From Dipteronia dyeriana (lineage: Eukaryota > Streptophyta > Magnoliopsida > Sapindales > Sapindaceae): 64,000 nucleotides of DNA. A model generated the notes under the pieces. It did not search any database, was not told the origin of the DNA, and saw nothing but the letters and a program-made list of their open reading frames with translations. Where the stretch lies: the NCBI GenBank assembly GCA_032871835.1, contig CM065295.1:39368360-39432359 (forward strand), in the 5' to 3' direction. Below, one piece after another: positions 31,970-43,569 of the stretch; position 1 is the stretch's first letter; every line of letters starts with the position of its first letter. Position numbers and translations under genes: made by a program.

Positions 31970-33768
31970 CTCCAGGTTTCTCTAACCATCTATAGCTTCT
32001 CTAACTTCGGACATCCTCTTTCGACTACTACTCCCGATGTATGGCCCACCAAAGATGGTATTGATTGCTCTATTATCTGAATCTCTCATGGGGCTCTTAT
32101 GACTTCAGTTTTGCCCCTCGACTATGGTATTCTTACACCAGTCATCCCCACTCTTGAGGATCATGTCTTTGAGGTGTCCTTCCCTGATTAGCTTTTTGAT
32201 GTAGTCCCTCAACAGATAACACTTGGAGGTTTCATAGTCGTTCTCCTAGTGAAACCTGCAGTATTTGGTGGTGTCTCTTCTTGAAAAACTTGACTGCTTC
32301 GAGGGTTTCTTATACAAATTCTTATCTTCTATCACATTCAATATTTCTTCTTGCCATCTGGCCAATGGAGTGTAATTAGTGTATTGCCGCTTGAATTGCC
32401 TACCACTTTTATCACTATCCTTTCATCCATCCTTACCTTTTCCTTCACTGTCTTTCTGCGCCCCTCTGCTACTATTTTTTGGATTACCATTCTTGTGCTT
32501 TTGGCTACTTTCAGGCCAACCCCCGTGTATAAGTTCTCCACCATGGGCTAGTTGTTCTTCCTCTGCCATGGTGTACCCTCCGACATGGTCTACCATGCTT
32601 GCGTACGTGGTCGTCCCCCTTTGCCTCAGGCTTAGGGTCAGACGGTTATGCTATAAACTGTTGATGAATGCTGACACCACTACACCATTATTGGGATGTT
32701 ACACTTCTGACACCTCTTGCTAGAATCTAGCCAGGTAGTCTTTCAACTTCTCTTCTCTCCTTTGTTTAGGGTCAACAAGGTTGATATGGATTTCCTTCAT
32801 TGGATGTTTCCCTTGAACTGCCTGGTGAACGCTTGTACTAAATCTTCAAAATTCCTAACAGACAACCCTCCAAACCATTCAGACCCCTGATCTTCTAACG
32901 TTTACAGGAACATCTGACACATGAGGGCGTCATCATAATCATGTTGTACCATTGCACTCTGGTACCTCCTTACATGCTTAAGTGGGTCAGTATTGGTTTT
33001 GAATTGCTCCACATACGGCATTCTAAATTTCTCTGAAAAATGGGTCTGTCTTATAGAATCATCAAACTGGCTCCAGGAGTTCCAGATCAGGGGGTTTCCT
33101 AGGTTCTGTTTTCGTTCAAGGGCTTTTATCCTCCTAAGGAGAATCTCTTGCTCCCCCCCAGACTCTCCAAGCTCGTCAAACCTCTGACGAATAGTGAGCC
33201 CATATGGATCCCTAAGGACTCGCCCGCTGATCTGGGCATCGAAGGAGTCACGCCTGACTGTAACGGTTGGCTCTCTGCACCTTCTAGAGGCTATTTCATT
33301 GAATGTAAGCAGGACCTTTTCCTCTGGCGATCATATCTATATGCTTGTTCATGGTAGGTTTTTCGCTCCATTGTACATCTCCATATCATCCCGTGAACTA
33401 GACTCTTAGTGTTCCCTCGCTTCCAGGTCTTTTCGGCCACCTCTTCTGTGAGAACGTCCCTTTTATTCATGATGCTCTACCTTCTTTCTTCCAGAATTCT
33501 GTGGCACCCCTAGAGTGGCCGCTACTATCTCAGACGTACATTGGCGTGGAAAGTTGATACAGCGAACTTAGGTTAGCTGTGGCTGATATACTGATTCCTT
33601 GCCTAACGGCATCTTCGAAATGACATTTCGCAAGGACTCCTGGATCTGATTGAACACTTCCAAGGAGATACTAGCGGCTACACCCGTGGATGTAACAGCG
33701 TTAGATCTGGTGGATGGCGAAGTGTCAACGTTACATGGAGATGGACTTCTGTCTCTACCGGTGTCCAT
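31970..33768 (-). pseudogene. Gypsy-2 gag (broken)
   Basis: Right to left: an N-terminal segment (33568-33768, SISLEVFNQIQESLRNVISK), the capsid-like domain (VQAFTRQFKGKHPMKEIHIN near 32800), EEKLKDYLARF, SLRQRGTTTYASMVDHV near 32610, and a Tat-type zinc motif KYCRFH with ENDYETSKCYLLRDYIKKLI near 32220. A stop interrupts the zinc motif and several frameshifts break the rest. It joins the protease through NLEVNLLEPDQKK. Confidence 0.78.
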
Positions 33769-33835
33769 GGTATTGCCTTTATCTAACTTCTTTTAAAATC
33801 GATCAGGTAAACCATATACTAGCGGAGGTTCACCC

Positions 33836-33856
33836 CCTTCTTCTAGCACCAGTTAT
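33836..33856 (-). other. Gypsy-2 primer-binding region
   Basis: Inside the 5' LTR the minus strand reads ATAAC, then TGGTGCTAGAAGAAGGG. TGG right after the LTR end is expected of a primer site, but I cannot assign the tRNA with confidence. Confidence 0.5.
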
Positions 33857-34650
33857 TGACGGTGATTTTTGGATTAACCTCCCGTCACACAATTAATGTA
33901 GAAAAATAATTGATTGCAGATCAAAGTGAACGGAAAATAAATAAGACACAAAATTTTACGTGATAAAACCCCAATGTGGGGAAACGTCTAAGGTTGTCGA
34001 TAACGGTAAGAAAAATTCACTATGCAAAAGATGATTACACCTTCAATCTCTCTGACGCTCTTGCTAGTCAATTTACGTTCACCCTTCTATGGGAATTATT
34101 AGGGTCTATTTATACATACATAGAACCTTAATTCTTGGTGTACAAGTAAGGAAATTCCTTGTCATTTAATGAAATTCTAACTTCTTTGAGTCGTATTGTT
34201 CCTCTTTCTCGTTTCGAGTTGATTGTATTTCAATTGTATTGAATTTCTTGGCCGATTTAGACTTTGATATATACAAGGAAATTTACTCTCTTATCACAGC
34301 TTGCTTTTAGACATCTTATTTCAGTAGGATTTTCCTTCTGTGTATTTGGGTCGTGATTCTATTGAATCTGGGTGCTATCCACGTGTCACGCTTCCGATCG
34401 CCTATTTCTCCCGACCATTCTCATTTCCCTCGATTAGCGATTTTACAAGATCTCAACCTTGGCCACAACCATCTTAACTACCTGATCGGATCTTCTAACC
34501 AGATCGTTAGCGTTATCTTCATCGGGGAGACTGGTCGGGTCTTCTCTGACCTACTTGAGCTGACTCAATCTGATCGTCGTCTAGTGATGTGGCACCCTCG
34601 ACCCTTGTCTTTGGTTGACGTGTCACGTAGTCTAGGATTTTCCAATAACA
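33857..34650 (-). repeat. Gypsy-2 5' LTR
   Basis: The partner of 19680-20470, with lengths differing by 3 bp. The plus-strand end is TCCAATAACA, followed by the TATGA target flank. Confidence 0.92.
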
Positions 34651-34904
34651 TATGAAATTACAAAAATATGAAAAGATGAATTAGTTATTTACTTATTGTA
34701 AAGTGTGTAAGTCGGATAATAAAAATATAGGTAAAAAATTGAATTTTATTTACTTATGTAGAATTTAGTAATGCGTGATTGTCTTATTAAATATTTTATC
34801 AAGAAAAACTCAGTGGGATAAAAATTTGGTAAGAGAAAAAAAAAATGCAATCGAATAACAAGTAGTCAAGTAAATGTATATGCATAATTACAAATGAAAA
34901 TTAA
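34651..34904 (-). other. hAT non-coding 3' sequence
   Basis: AT-rich, with no frame. It lies just downstream of the transposase C-terminus and continues, across Gypsy-2, into 19256-19679. It is probably the 3' untranslated part of the old hAT. Confidence 0.5.
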
Positions 34905-35133
34905 AAAAAGAGTGCAATCAATAACTCTTCAGTCTTCACTCCTAGTCATGAGCCTAATTACTAGCGCAACCCTCATCGACATATAAATTGGTGAAATTTT
35001 GAACAAGTTCTTAGTCTTCCATTTGATATTGCTTCCTTTTTCGAGCATGCTCTCAATCCCTAAGACATGTTAATAACCCAACCATCTCATGAGATAAAGA
35101 AATTCTTCTTGGTTCAATTATACGTCCACTCGT
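34905..35133 (-). pseudogene. hAT transposase C-terminal dimerisation domain fragment
   Basis: The minus strand reads SGRIIEPRRISLSHEMVGLL followed by TCLRD, a stop, EHARKRKQYQMED and FTNLYVDEG. GR(I/V)(I/L)..RR..L....V..L.C..DW is the signature end of the hAT family dimerisation domain. The fragment begins at SGR, exactly where the fragment at 47713 stops (AFNT). Its stops mean no product. It is cut on the right by Copia-3 and flanked on the left by Gypsy-2. Confidence 0.85.
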
Positions 35134-35370
35134 TCTTATAAGGCAACAAACATATTCCAACAAGCAAGCTCAATCATGACAAATAATTCTCCAATCAATT
35201 ACTGATCTTAAAGAGCTCAATCATCTCATAGTTGTCCATTACATATTTTTTTCCTAAATTTGGTTTGAGTTGTATACTATTCCTTTAAATGATTCTCATA
35301 TATATATATATCAAAATCAGTGAATAATAGTGTGAGTCATATAACACAAAATCCTCTGTTAACCTCTTTA
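35134..35370 (+). repeat. Copia-3 5' LTR
   Basis: It shares ATCATCTCATAGTTGTC, GTATACTATTCCTTTAAATG and GAGTCATATAACACAAAATC with 47535-47712. The start is placed where hAT codons end; the expected TG is mutated. Confidence 0.75.
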
Positions 35371-35383
35371 CAGTATCAGAGCT
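35371..35383 (+). other. Copia-3 primer-binding site
   Basis: CAGTATCAGAGCT follows the LTR. It equals the initiator tRNA-Met site TGGTATCAGAGCT with the first two bases changed. Confidence 0.7.
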
Positions 35384-35431
35384 CTAAAGCTCCAACGAGG
35401 AGATCCATATTTTTTTTTCTCTTCCTCATTA

Positions 35432-36300
35432 TGTATAAGTCAAACTCGTTTGTTGATACCCAAACACAAATCACTATACCACCTACAACCATTACTATCC
35501 AATCACCATTAGGCAACACTAATACACCATATCTTATCTATATCAACGTTGTTATGCAACTGCCATAGAAAACTAACATCTTCCAACTATCCATCCTGGA
35601 AAGCACAGTTTGATTCTTTTTTATACGGCTATGATTTACTCAGTTTCCTCGATGGAACCATACCTTGTCCTCCAAAGTCTATTGACGGGAACATTCAATC
35701 TCCTTCTAATCCAACCCATATTTTTTGGCTTCGATAAGACAAACTTCTACTACATGCCATTAATCGCATCTGCGACAACCTCTCGTGAAGCATGAAACAA
35801 ACTCACCAAACTCTATGCAAACCGTTCTCGCTCTCGAATTATGTATCTTAAGGAGCAACTCACACAGATGTCTCGAGGAACAAAACATGTGGTTAAGTAT
35901 CTCCAAACCATGAAAGACACATTGGATGAACTCACACTAGTTGATGTACCTTTAAGTGATGATGATCTCACAATTCATGTCCTCAACAGCATTGGTTATG
36001 AATTCAAAAAAATAGCTACTGCAATTAAAGCTCGTGAATGCCTGATCACTTTCGAAGAACTTCATGATAATCTTATTGAACATGTAACTTTTCTCAAACA
36101 TCAGGAGATTCAATCTGATTCCCCTCAAATCACTGCAATTAAAACATGCACTTTTGGACATCAAGGATTCAACTCCAAATGTGACAATACCGAAAATCAA
36201 AATAGGAAAATAAACAACAATCGCGGACAAAATCACGACCATCGTAACAATGGTCAAAATTCCAACAATCAGTCTGGGTAAAAAACCACTTTCCAATTCT
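35432..36300 (+). pseudogene. Copia-3 gag
   Basis: This is a UBN2-type gag in two frames. The N-terminal part reads KLTSSNYPSWKAQFDSFLYG and LLSFLDGTIPCP (about 35575-35735). The longer open frame, 35841-36281, reads MYLKEQLTQMSRGTKHVVKY, LSDDDLTIHVLNSIGYEFKK and LITFEELHDNLIEHVTFLKH, ending in an asparagine-rich tail. Frameshifts near 35735 and 35790 separate the halves. Gag would form the particle shell. Confidence 0.82.
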
Positions 36301-37072
36301 ATGACAAGCGGTCATTCAGCCAAACATTGCTTTCATGCTAAGAAACTAAGGCAATAGGAGCCAATGGCTCATCATACAACGATTGGTCCTTCCAATTCCA
36401 ACTGGTTGGTAGACTCGGCAACCTCTCACCATATGACCACATATTTGGGCAACCTATCACTTCGCCACCAACAATAAAAAAGACCAAATGATGTCATCAT
36501 CAGTGATGGTTTAGGACTTACAATCACTCATACCTGTTCTTCTAAACTCACTACTTCTTCAAATTGCATTTCTTTATCTAATGTGTTGTGTGTGCTAGCT
36601 ATGAAACAAAATCTAATATCCGTTTCCCAGTTTTGCAAAAAAAATTACACTTCAATTGAATTATTTCCCTCTTATTTTATTGTGTAGGATCTCAGTACTG
36701 AGGCACATCTACTATGTGGCTAAGCAAGAATTATGTCTACGAGTGGCCTAATACTATAGGAAAAACACAAGTCTCCAAATCTACACTTGTTGGTTTCAAA
36801 ACCTCTTTTTCTAATTGGCACAACCATCTTGGACATCTATCATCTAAAATACTTAATTATTTAGCTAAAAATAATTTTCTCTATATGTCATCTATTGAGT
36901 CTTCAAAACAGATTATGTGTGACTCTTGCTCTTGTAATAAAAGCCACAAATTACCATTTGAAGTGTCTACACAACAAAGTCGTAGTCCTTTAGATTTAAT
37001 CTATAGTGATGTATGGGGTCATTCTCTTATTCAATCAATAGGTGGATTCACTTATTATGTTAGTTTTGTTGA
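36301..37072 (+). pseudogene. Copia-3 protease, gag-pre-integrase and integrase N-terminus, truncated
   Basis: A protease-like active site appears as NWLVDSATSHHMTTY near 36405; the usual DSGA reads DSAT. From 36714 a frame carries gag-pre-integrase (NWHNHLGHLSSKILNYL), a zinc motif with CDSCSCNKSHKLPFEV, and the start of the integrase core (PLDLIYSDVWGH with the first catalytic aspartate, then TYYVSFVD). At about 37072 the frame runs without a stop into Gypsy-3 RNase H, making an accidental copia-gypsy fusion frame to 37437. Confidence 0.85.
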
Positions 37073-37079
37073 CACCCCT

Positions 37080-38846
37080 TCAAGCCTGGATCCCGTCTCA
37101 CAGAGGGATCAAGAACTAATAGACTGGCCACCTGACCAAGATGTTTGGGTCCTATATACAGATGGGGCATCTAGCCAAATAGGTAGCGGAGCTGGAATCA
37201 TCTTAATCGATTCTAAAAAGGTCGAGTGCTGCCACTATTTTCGGCTTGAATTCAGCGCTACCAACAACGAAGTCGAGTACGATGCTTTATTGGTAGGGAT
37301 GAGAGTAACAGCTGAGCTTAAAGCATACTACCTTCATGTCAGGAGTGATTCACAGTTGGTTATCAACCAAGTAATCGGGCTCTATCAGGCCAAATGTGAC
37401 AACATGTCAACGGGTCTAGCAGCTCAAGGTTCGGTTTAGGGGATTCATAATTGAGCAGATACCTCGCCAGTAAAACCATCGAACAGACGACCTTTCCAAG
37501 ATAACTCTAGCATAGGCCAGGCCCTACTTAAAGGGGTAACTCTCCAAAATATCTCTCAGTTTAGTATAGCAAGTGGTAAGGAGGTCAACCCGGTGGACCG
37601 ACTCCTGTGCTGGATGGATCCGATAGTGGATTACCTTCAAGAATATAAGCTTTCCAGAGATCCTGACCAAGCCCGTAAGCTTAAAAGAGTCTCAGCCTGT
37701 TACTGCCTGATAATTGGGTACCTTTACCACAAAGGAAAGTCTCTACCCTTGCTTTGGTGCCTCTACCCCGATGATGCTGTTTGGACGATTCGAGAGGTGC
37801 ATTTGCAGAATTGTAGCAACCACACGGGAGAAGAGGCACTGACTTACTAGGTGTTGCGCATGGGATACTACTGGTCGACCCTGTACCACATAGCAAGACA
37901 GTTTATCCATTTATATGAACCCTGTAAAAAGACAGCTAATATGAACCACTTACCACGGGAACCACTCTCTTCCATCATCTCACCACACCCTTTCGCTATT
38001 TGAGGGGTTGACTTGATTAGGTCTCTCCCTACCACTCATGAACAAGCCAAGCAATAATAACTGCAAATCAACTATTTCACCCGGTGGGTAGAAGTGGAGC
38101 CACTCTAAAAAATACCAGAGGAGAATACAACCAAATTCATCAAGATAAATGTAGTCTGCAGGTTTGAAACCCCGATGATCATCATCACCGACCTTGGCAA
38201 ACAATTCGACAATGTGAGGTTTAGAGAGTTCTGTGACAATCTAGGTATCGATCTTCGCTTCACCTCTGTAGCTCACCCTCAAACCAATGGCCTGGTAAAA
38301 GCTACAAATAAAACTATCAAGGAGCTCCTTAAGAAGAAGCTGCAACAAAAGAAAGGTATATGGGTAGAGGAGCTCTCTGAGGTGCTATGGGCCTAACGTA
38401 CCATCAGTAGGATCGCAATTGGAGAAACCTCTAACTCTCTAGCTTTTAGGATAAAAGCGGTCCTATCTATCAAGCACAAACTGACCTTTTTCAGGCTCTA
38501 GTACTTCAAACTAAAAAGCAACGAGATCAAACTAAAGGCCAAATTGGACCTCTTAGAGGAGAAGCAAGACAGGGTGGCAGAAAGGGTAATAATCTACCAA
38601 AGCTTAATTGTGAGGCAATTTAATAGGAAAGTCTGAGCCTGTAGTTTTAAAGAGGGAGACCTCGTACTCAGGAAGGTAACCCAAAACACCAGGAACTGTT
38701 CGAACGGGGTATTAGCACCAAATTGGGAAGGCCCTTATCTGGTAAAAGTAGTGGTACTTAACAGAGCCTATAAGCTGAAAGACATGAATGGACAACCTAT
38801 TGACCACACTTGGAATGAAAAACACTTGAAATGGTTCTACCTATAG
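37080..38846 (+). pseudogene. Gypsy-3 second RNase H and integrase (broken)
   Basis: RNase H: VWVLYTDGASSQIGSGAGII with the first catalytic aspartate, NNEVEYDALLVGMRVTAELK with the glutamate, and YLHVRSDSQLVINQVIGLYQ. Linker: DRLLCWMDPIVDYLQEYKLS near 37600. The integrase is visible as IIITDLGKQFDNVRF (second aspartate, 38175) and GIDLRFTSVAHPQTNGLVKA (38240), where the family's catalytic VEA reads VKA. The C-terminal module runs to KHLKWFYL and a stop near 38845. Stops and frameshifts separate these parts. Confidence 0.85.
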
Positions 38847-40415
38847 AAGGATAGAGACTCCAGGATGGACCAATTCCATCTAGGGTAGTTACCGGTATTT
38901 GTACCATGTAAATGCTATGTATCTTCAATTGATCATCAATAAAGATTCTCCATTTCTCTCCATCCCCATTTATGTTATTTTGCCACCAAGTTTTTCACCA
39001 TTAAAATTCTTCATGATCGCCATGGACCGGGAAAGCCAAATGGCACCCCAATACCTTAGCTAGGTACCACCCCCCACCAAGAAGGGTCTGAGCGTAAGAG
39101 CATAATTGCCTGCCAAACCAAGAGACTAGGAAAACCAAATGTTCATCCTAATTCCCTTGGTCAGGCGACACCACCCCCCAGGAAGGGTCTGGTCGTAAGT
39201 GTATAGTTATCAGCCAAACCACAAGACCAGGACAGCTAAACGACACTTCTGATGCCTTGGTCAGGCTACCACCCATAAAAAGGATCTAGACTTAAGTGTA
39301 TATTTGCTGGCCAGATACAGGTTGCGAAGTTGTGGCCGTAGTTACCCGTCGCTTCCTCAAGACTAGGATGAGTCATATGGTTAGGTATGACCATTTTCCC
39401 CCAAGGCCCTAAATCCCTGCTCCCCCATCCCCATTTGGGGGAAATGGAGAAATATGGGGGATGGGGATGATTTTTATCCCCAAATTAAAATGGAGATGTG
39501 GATGATTTCTCCATTTCCCCATTTCCCCATTTCCCCCATAAATTTCAGGGAATGGGAATGGGGATGGGGGTAGGTGCCCCCATCCCTATTTCCCTTAAAT
39601 ATTTTAATATTATATATAAAATATTAATATATATTTATTTTTATATTTTTAATATTTTTATTATTTCTATTTTACTAACTATATATACATCATTAATATG
39701 TAATTTTTACTGATGCAAGGAAAATGGGGGGATAGGGAAACATGAGACCTTGGGAAAATGGGAAAACGGGAAAAAATGAGGAAAAATGGGGATATGTAGG
39801 GACCTCCCCCTAAAAATACCCCATCTCGATTTTCCATGGGGGACCTACATCCATCCCCATTTTCTCATTGACCATCCCTACATGTGGCATTCCTGATGCC
39901 TTGGTCGAGCGACAACCCCCAAGAAGGGTATGGCAGTACATGCATAGTTACCAGTCAGACCACAAGACCAGGACAACTGAATGACACTCCTGATGCCTTG
40001 GTCAGGCAACCACCCCCAGGACGGATCTGGGTCATAAGTGTATAGTTACCTGTCCATATCAAGATCAACCCTGGTATAAGGATGACAGGTACCTTGATGA
40101 ATGAATTTAACCAGGCTTATCACCTAAGTACCAAAATTCCTAAGATAGTGATGTTTTGTACCTTGATTCCCCCAGAAAGGATAATCAGTGTTGACAAGGT
40201 CCCATAGGAATCAATTTGACTAAGTACCTAGGTTACGGGGACTTGATGCAGGGATGTTAGATACCTTGATCGCAGTATAATCTAAGTATCAAGGTACCAT
40301 ACATATGAAGATCCCTGATACCTAGGCTCTTATAACAAATGTTTTTACCAAAGTAAAGAGGATCTTGATGAATGAATGATTTGTGCCACAACCACGACAC
40401 CATCTACGTACCAGG
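38847..40415 (+). repeat. Gypsy-3 non-coding interval with approximately 100-bp tandem repeats
   Basis: From about 39030 to 39320, and again from 39890 to 40080, diverged tandem units share CACCCCCAGGAAGGGTCTGG-like and GCCTTGGTCAGGC blocks with a period near 105 bp. A hAT-type MITE splits the array. From 40080 to 40415 the DNA is rich in GTACC motifs (AGGTACCTTGATG, AAGTACCTAGG). No coding frame is supported. Confidence 0.7.
39382..39880. mobile_element. hAT-type MITE with GGGGATGGGG subterminal repeats
   Basis: The 499-bp element has short inverted ends: left TAGGTATGACCATTTTCCCC; right, on the other strand, TAGGGATGGTCAATGAG. Flanks CATATGGT (39374-39381) and CATGTGGC (39881-39888) form a 6-of-8 target duplication, the hAT length. 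Both halves carry many GGGGATGGGG and CCCCATTTCCCC repeats in opposite orientation around an AT-rich core, so single strands could fold into a large hairpin. It has no coding content. Confidence 0.75.
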
Positions 40416-42888
40416 TGTTGGGATTATGCTTAATAGTAAGAGTGTAATAATGTATTTGACAATCTTTTTCGTATTAATAAAGTGATTTCTAATTTAACAA
40501 ATCTTATAGCATTCATAGTTTAATTATTATAATTGTTAAAAGTAACTAATCATTAGGTCAAAAGACTACGAGAAAATAAGAACTGTTCGTACATCTGGAT
40601 ATGTATTAGGTAGACACAATTCCTTAATTAGTCTTGAACAATATTCACAATTTAAGATAAATGTTGGGCGTCTTTATCTTGTTAAAGTTGTAGATTCTTT
40701 TGCTAGCATTTGAGTGAGATCAAATGTGTTATGATAAGTCTAAATTCATCAAAGTGTGGTATCTTTAGGCAAAAGAATCTAGTGTACTAGGTACATTGAG
40801 TATAATCACAGTGAAATACTTTATCTAGAACCATCAATGGATAAAAGATTTCACTTGAAGACAATCGAAGTGTCTATCTCAATCCTAAGATAAATTATAG
40901 ACTTATGGTTACAAGTGATATCATTTGAGCTATCAATGAGTACGATTATATAGCATAGTCTATCCTCGATAGTTTGGGGGTATTCATTTGTTAATTGATA
41001 GAGGACTTCATTTATAGATATGGACATCGTGGCTCCATTTATTAAATGTGAGTAAAATATCATCATCTGGATATTTTGAGGTATTGGATATTAAATATTA
41101 ACGTTAAGTTTTGAATAGTGTCCATTGAAATATGGCTTCTGGATAAGTCAAAATATCCAAGTTCAAAATGTGGTCATATGAGTAAATATGGTAACTAAGA
41201 GAGCTATAGGTGGCCTATGAGCTCTTGGCGATTACTGGTATTTTTCATGACGATACACTATCTCCATTAAGATTGTCTAGGATACGAACGAGGAACATTA
41301 ACTTATTCTATCTCTATTTAAGATATCAATTTTAGTTCATTAATGGAATGAACTAAAATAAATAGATCGGACCTAAGTAAATCATTTGTGGATTGTGATT
41401 AGGTTATGTCTATTTGAGCTTAAATTTAGATAGCTCGTCAAGATCCTCAATTCACACGAACTTTCATGGATCTCTTGATATATGTGTGATCATCTAGAAT
41501 TGTTTTTAGATTTCAGAATCCAAAGGTTTTGGAGAGGTGCGGTCATGTGTAATCAAGACACGCGGGAACTCTTCAAAATACCTGGAATGAGCGGCCAAGG
41601 ATGTGGGATTCCTTGGACGGCCCTAATAGAGTGTGATTAGCATTCCATTCCATTAATATATTAAGAATATAATTTACACATTTTAATTAAATGGCCTGTC
41701 TAAATTATATTAATGTATTAATTTAAGGTACGTGAACTTGTTTCTATTTTAGTAAGAATGGGTATAGTTCACATGTGGATTTTTTATTAAAGTCCAATGG
41801 ATTTAATAAAATTGAAAAACAATATATAGCTCATATACATATGGCTTGGGCGGTAAGGCTATAGATATTAGCCTAATATATTGTTTTTATTTAATTATTT
41901 AATTAAAATACAAAATCTTTTTCCTAGTATGAGAAGGTCTCCTAGTGTCATACTATTGTTAATAATATGATAAGTATCAAATACTTTATTTAATAAGTTG
42001 ATAAATAAAGATAAATAAAAGGAATTTATTTATATAGTCAAATTAGGAAGCATTTGATATCAATCAAAACTCTAATTGACTATTGGTCAAATTAGGAAGT
42101 TTTTGATAAAGTCACAATTTATTTTATATTCAATAATTAGTTATTAGATAAATATACTAATGAGTTAGAATAGGAGTCTTGGTGTGGAAAAGAATTCTTC
42201 TTTGAGTGAGGATTATTGGCCACCAAGTAAATCCTCATAGAGCGAGGATTCTTGCCAACCAAGTAAATTCTCCTTAGGAGAGAATTTGGAAACCTATGTC
42301 TATGGCCTTAAAGAATTCAGTCAAGCTATAAGTTTTCTCCAAGAGAGAATTCGGCATAAGAGAGGTCTTGGAACCTTAGAATTTTGAGTGAAGAAAATTT
42401 TGTTCTTTCTCTAGATAAATTCATCCAACTCTAAGATAAGTGTATGTAGAATTCGACCAAGCATAGAAAAAAAAGGGAACGTTTTTGTTTTCGATATTGC
42501 ACTAGTATCCTTTACATCAAAAGGGTTTTGTGTACAAAAATAGAATTTGGTTCACTTGAGTTTCAATCAAATAGATTGATAATTCACAAGTGACCAAACG
42601 TTCTTGGGTTTTCTCTAAGAGGATGATTGTGACTAACAAAAGAAAAGATTTTGTTTGTTTCCATCCTTAGGTATTTAATTCAAAGAAAGGGAGCTCACAC
42701 TCTTAGGTGATTCACGTTCGTGATTGGATTGTAAGGTCTTGTGGATTCAATTCGGCGCAACTTAAATCGTCACGAGAAAAAGGTACGATACTTTATTATA
42801 TGTTAATTAATCAAGGGTTAAGGTTCATTGATTTTTTTTATATTATACTAAACATAGTTTCCGCTTCCACAGCGCGATTTTTCCTACA
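40416..42888 (+). mobile_element. solo LTR of the Copia-4 family, opposite orientation
   Basis: This 2473-bp segment is the reverse complement of the Copia-4 LTR, starting TGTTGGGATTATGC and ending TTTTCCTACA. The perfect target duplication CCAGG lies at 40411-40415 and 42889-42893. It has no internal region. It carries the family's 71-codon antisense frame on the minus strand at 40851-41066. Confidence 0.93.
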
Positions 42889-43560
42889 CCAGGGAACCAT
42901 ATACATAGGAATCCAAGGTACCAAGATTCGTTGGCTTGGTTGTTCACCGAGGTACCAGAGCCTTCAAGATAGGGATGCTTGGTACCATGACTTTTCAGAA
43001 TGGATGGTCGATACTAATGATAAGCTTCAAGAAAATTTTCTTACTAAGTACCTTGGTAGTCTGATACCAGTAACATGGTGTGCTTGATTTCTTGTAATTG
43101 ATAGATTTTAAGTCTTCTTTATATTACCAGAAACTGTTAAGTCAGGTGTATGTAGAGGAATAATTTCTAGATCAAGCATGTGATAGATGTGGAGTCTTAC
43201 AGATTCAACCAAGGAATGGATCAGCTAGATATAAATATAAAGAAAAAATAGAAGAAAGTTTCATTCATCAAACCAGGGAGCCCATTCCCAAGTTTCGGGC
43301 TACATGCTTGTATAAAAAAAGGGATGACATGATTGATTTTTTGATTAATCAGGGTGTCCACCCCCATTTCTAGGCAACATACAAAGTGAAATCATACTAC
43401 TGGTTCACGTGTCAGCTTCCACCTAGTTGTCCACTCATTCTGCTCATTCACCAGCCGTTTGCTCATCTACCTCAGCTTACACCGCATCTGCTGAGACCAC
43501 TACCTGAGCTTGATTAGTCTGAAGTTCCATCACAATGTCCATTCCGACTTGCTCCACCAC
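42889..43560. other. Gypsy-3 non-coding sequence right of the solo LTR
   Basis: Continues the GTACC-rich interval (AAGGTACCAAG, GAGGTACCAGAG, TTGGTACCATG, TAAGTACCTTGG between 42916 and 43060). It then becomes ordinary sequence up to the 3' end of the antisense gene. No frame is supported. Confidence 0.45.
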
Positions 43561-43569
43561 CTTCTTGGC

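Larger units (their letters stand above)
19680..34650 (-). mobile_element. Gypsy-2: Tat-lineage Ty3/gypsy retrotransposon
   Basis: This 15.0-kb element has LTRs of 791 and 794 bp that both end AATAACA in plus orientation. The flanking 5-mers TATGT and TATGA form a near-perfect target duplication. A strong purine tract (minus strand TTAAGGGGGG) abuts the 3' LTR. Gag, protease, reverse transcriptase, two RNase H domains and integrase follow right to left on the minus strand, and an antisense gene lies between integrase and the 3' LTR. A 2.4-kb copia solo LTR is nested in the antisense gene. It appears younger than Gypsy-1, since longer frames survive and the YMDD motif is intact. Confidence 0.93.

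Noticed and set aside
32351..32723. Overlapping plus-strand frames of 66 and 114 codons
   Set aside because: They are shadows of the Gypsy-2 gag on the opposite strand, which shows recognised motifs.
36714..37439. A 241-codon frame that looks like a single novel protein
   Set aside because: Its first half is copia integrase and its second half gypsy RNase H, joined by a deletion; it is not a gene fusion with evidence of function.
39498..39713. Open frame of 71 codons on the plus strand
   Set aside because: It lies wholly inside the MITE, in its G-rich arm and AT core, and encodes low-complexity sequence.
42707..43087. Plus-strand frame of 126 codons crossing the solo LTR boundary at 42888
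   Set aside because: It spans the end of one transposon and the flank of another, so it is a chance fusion.
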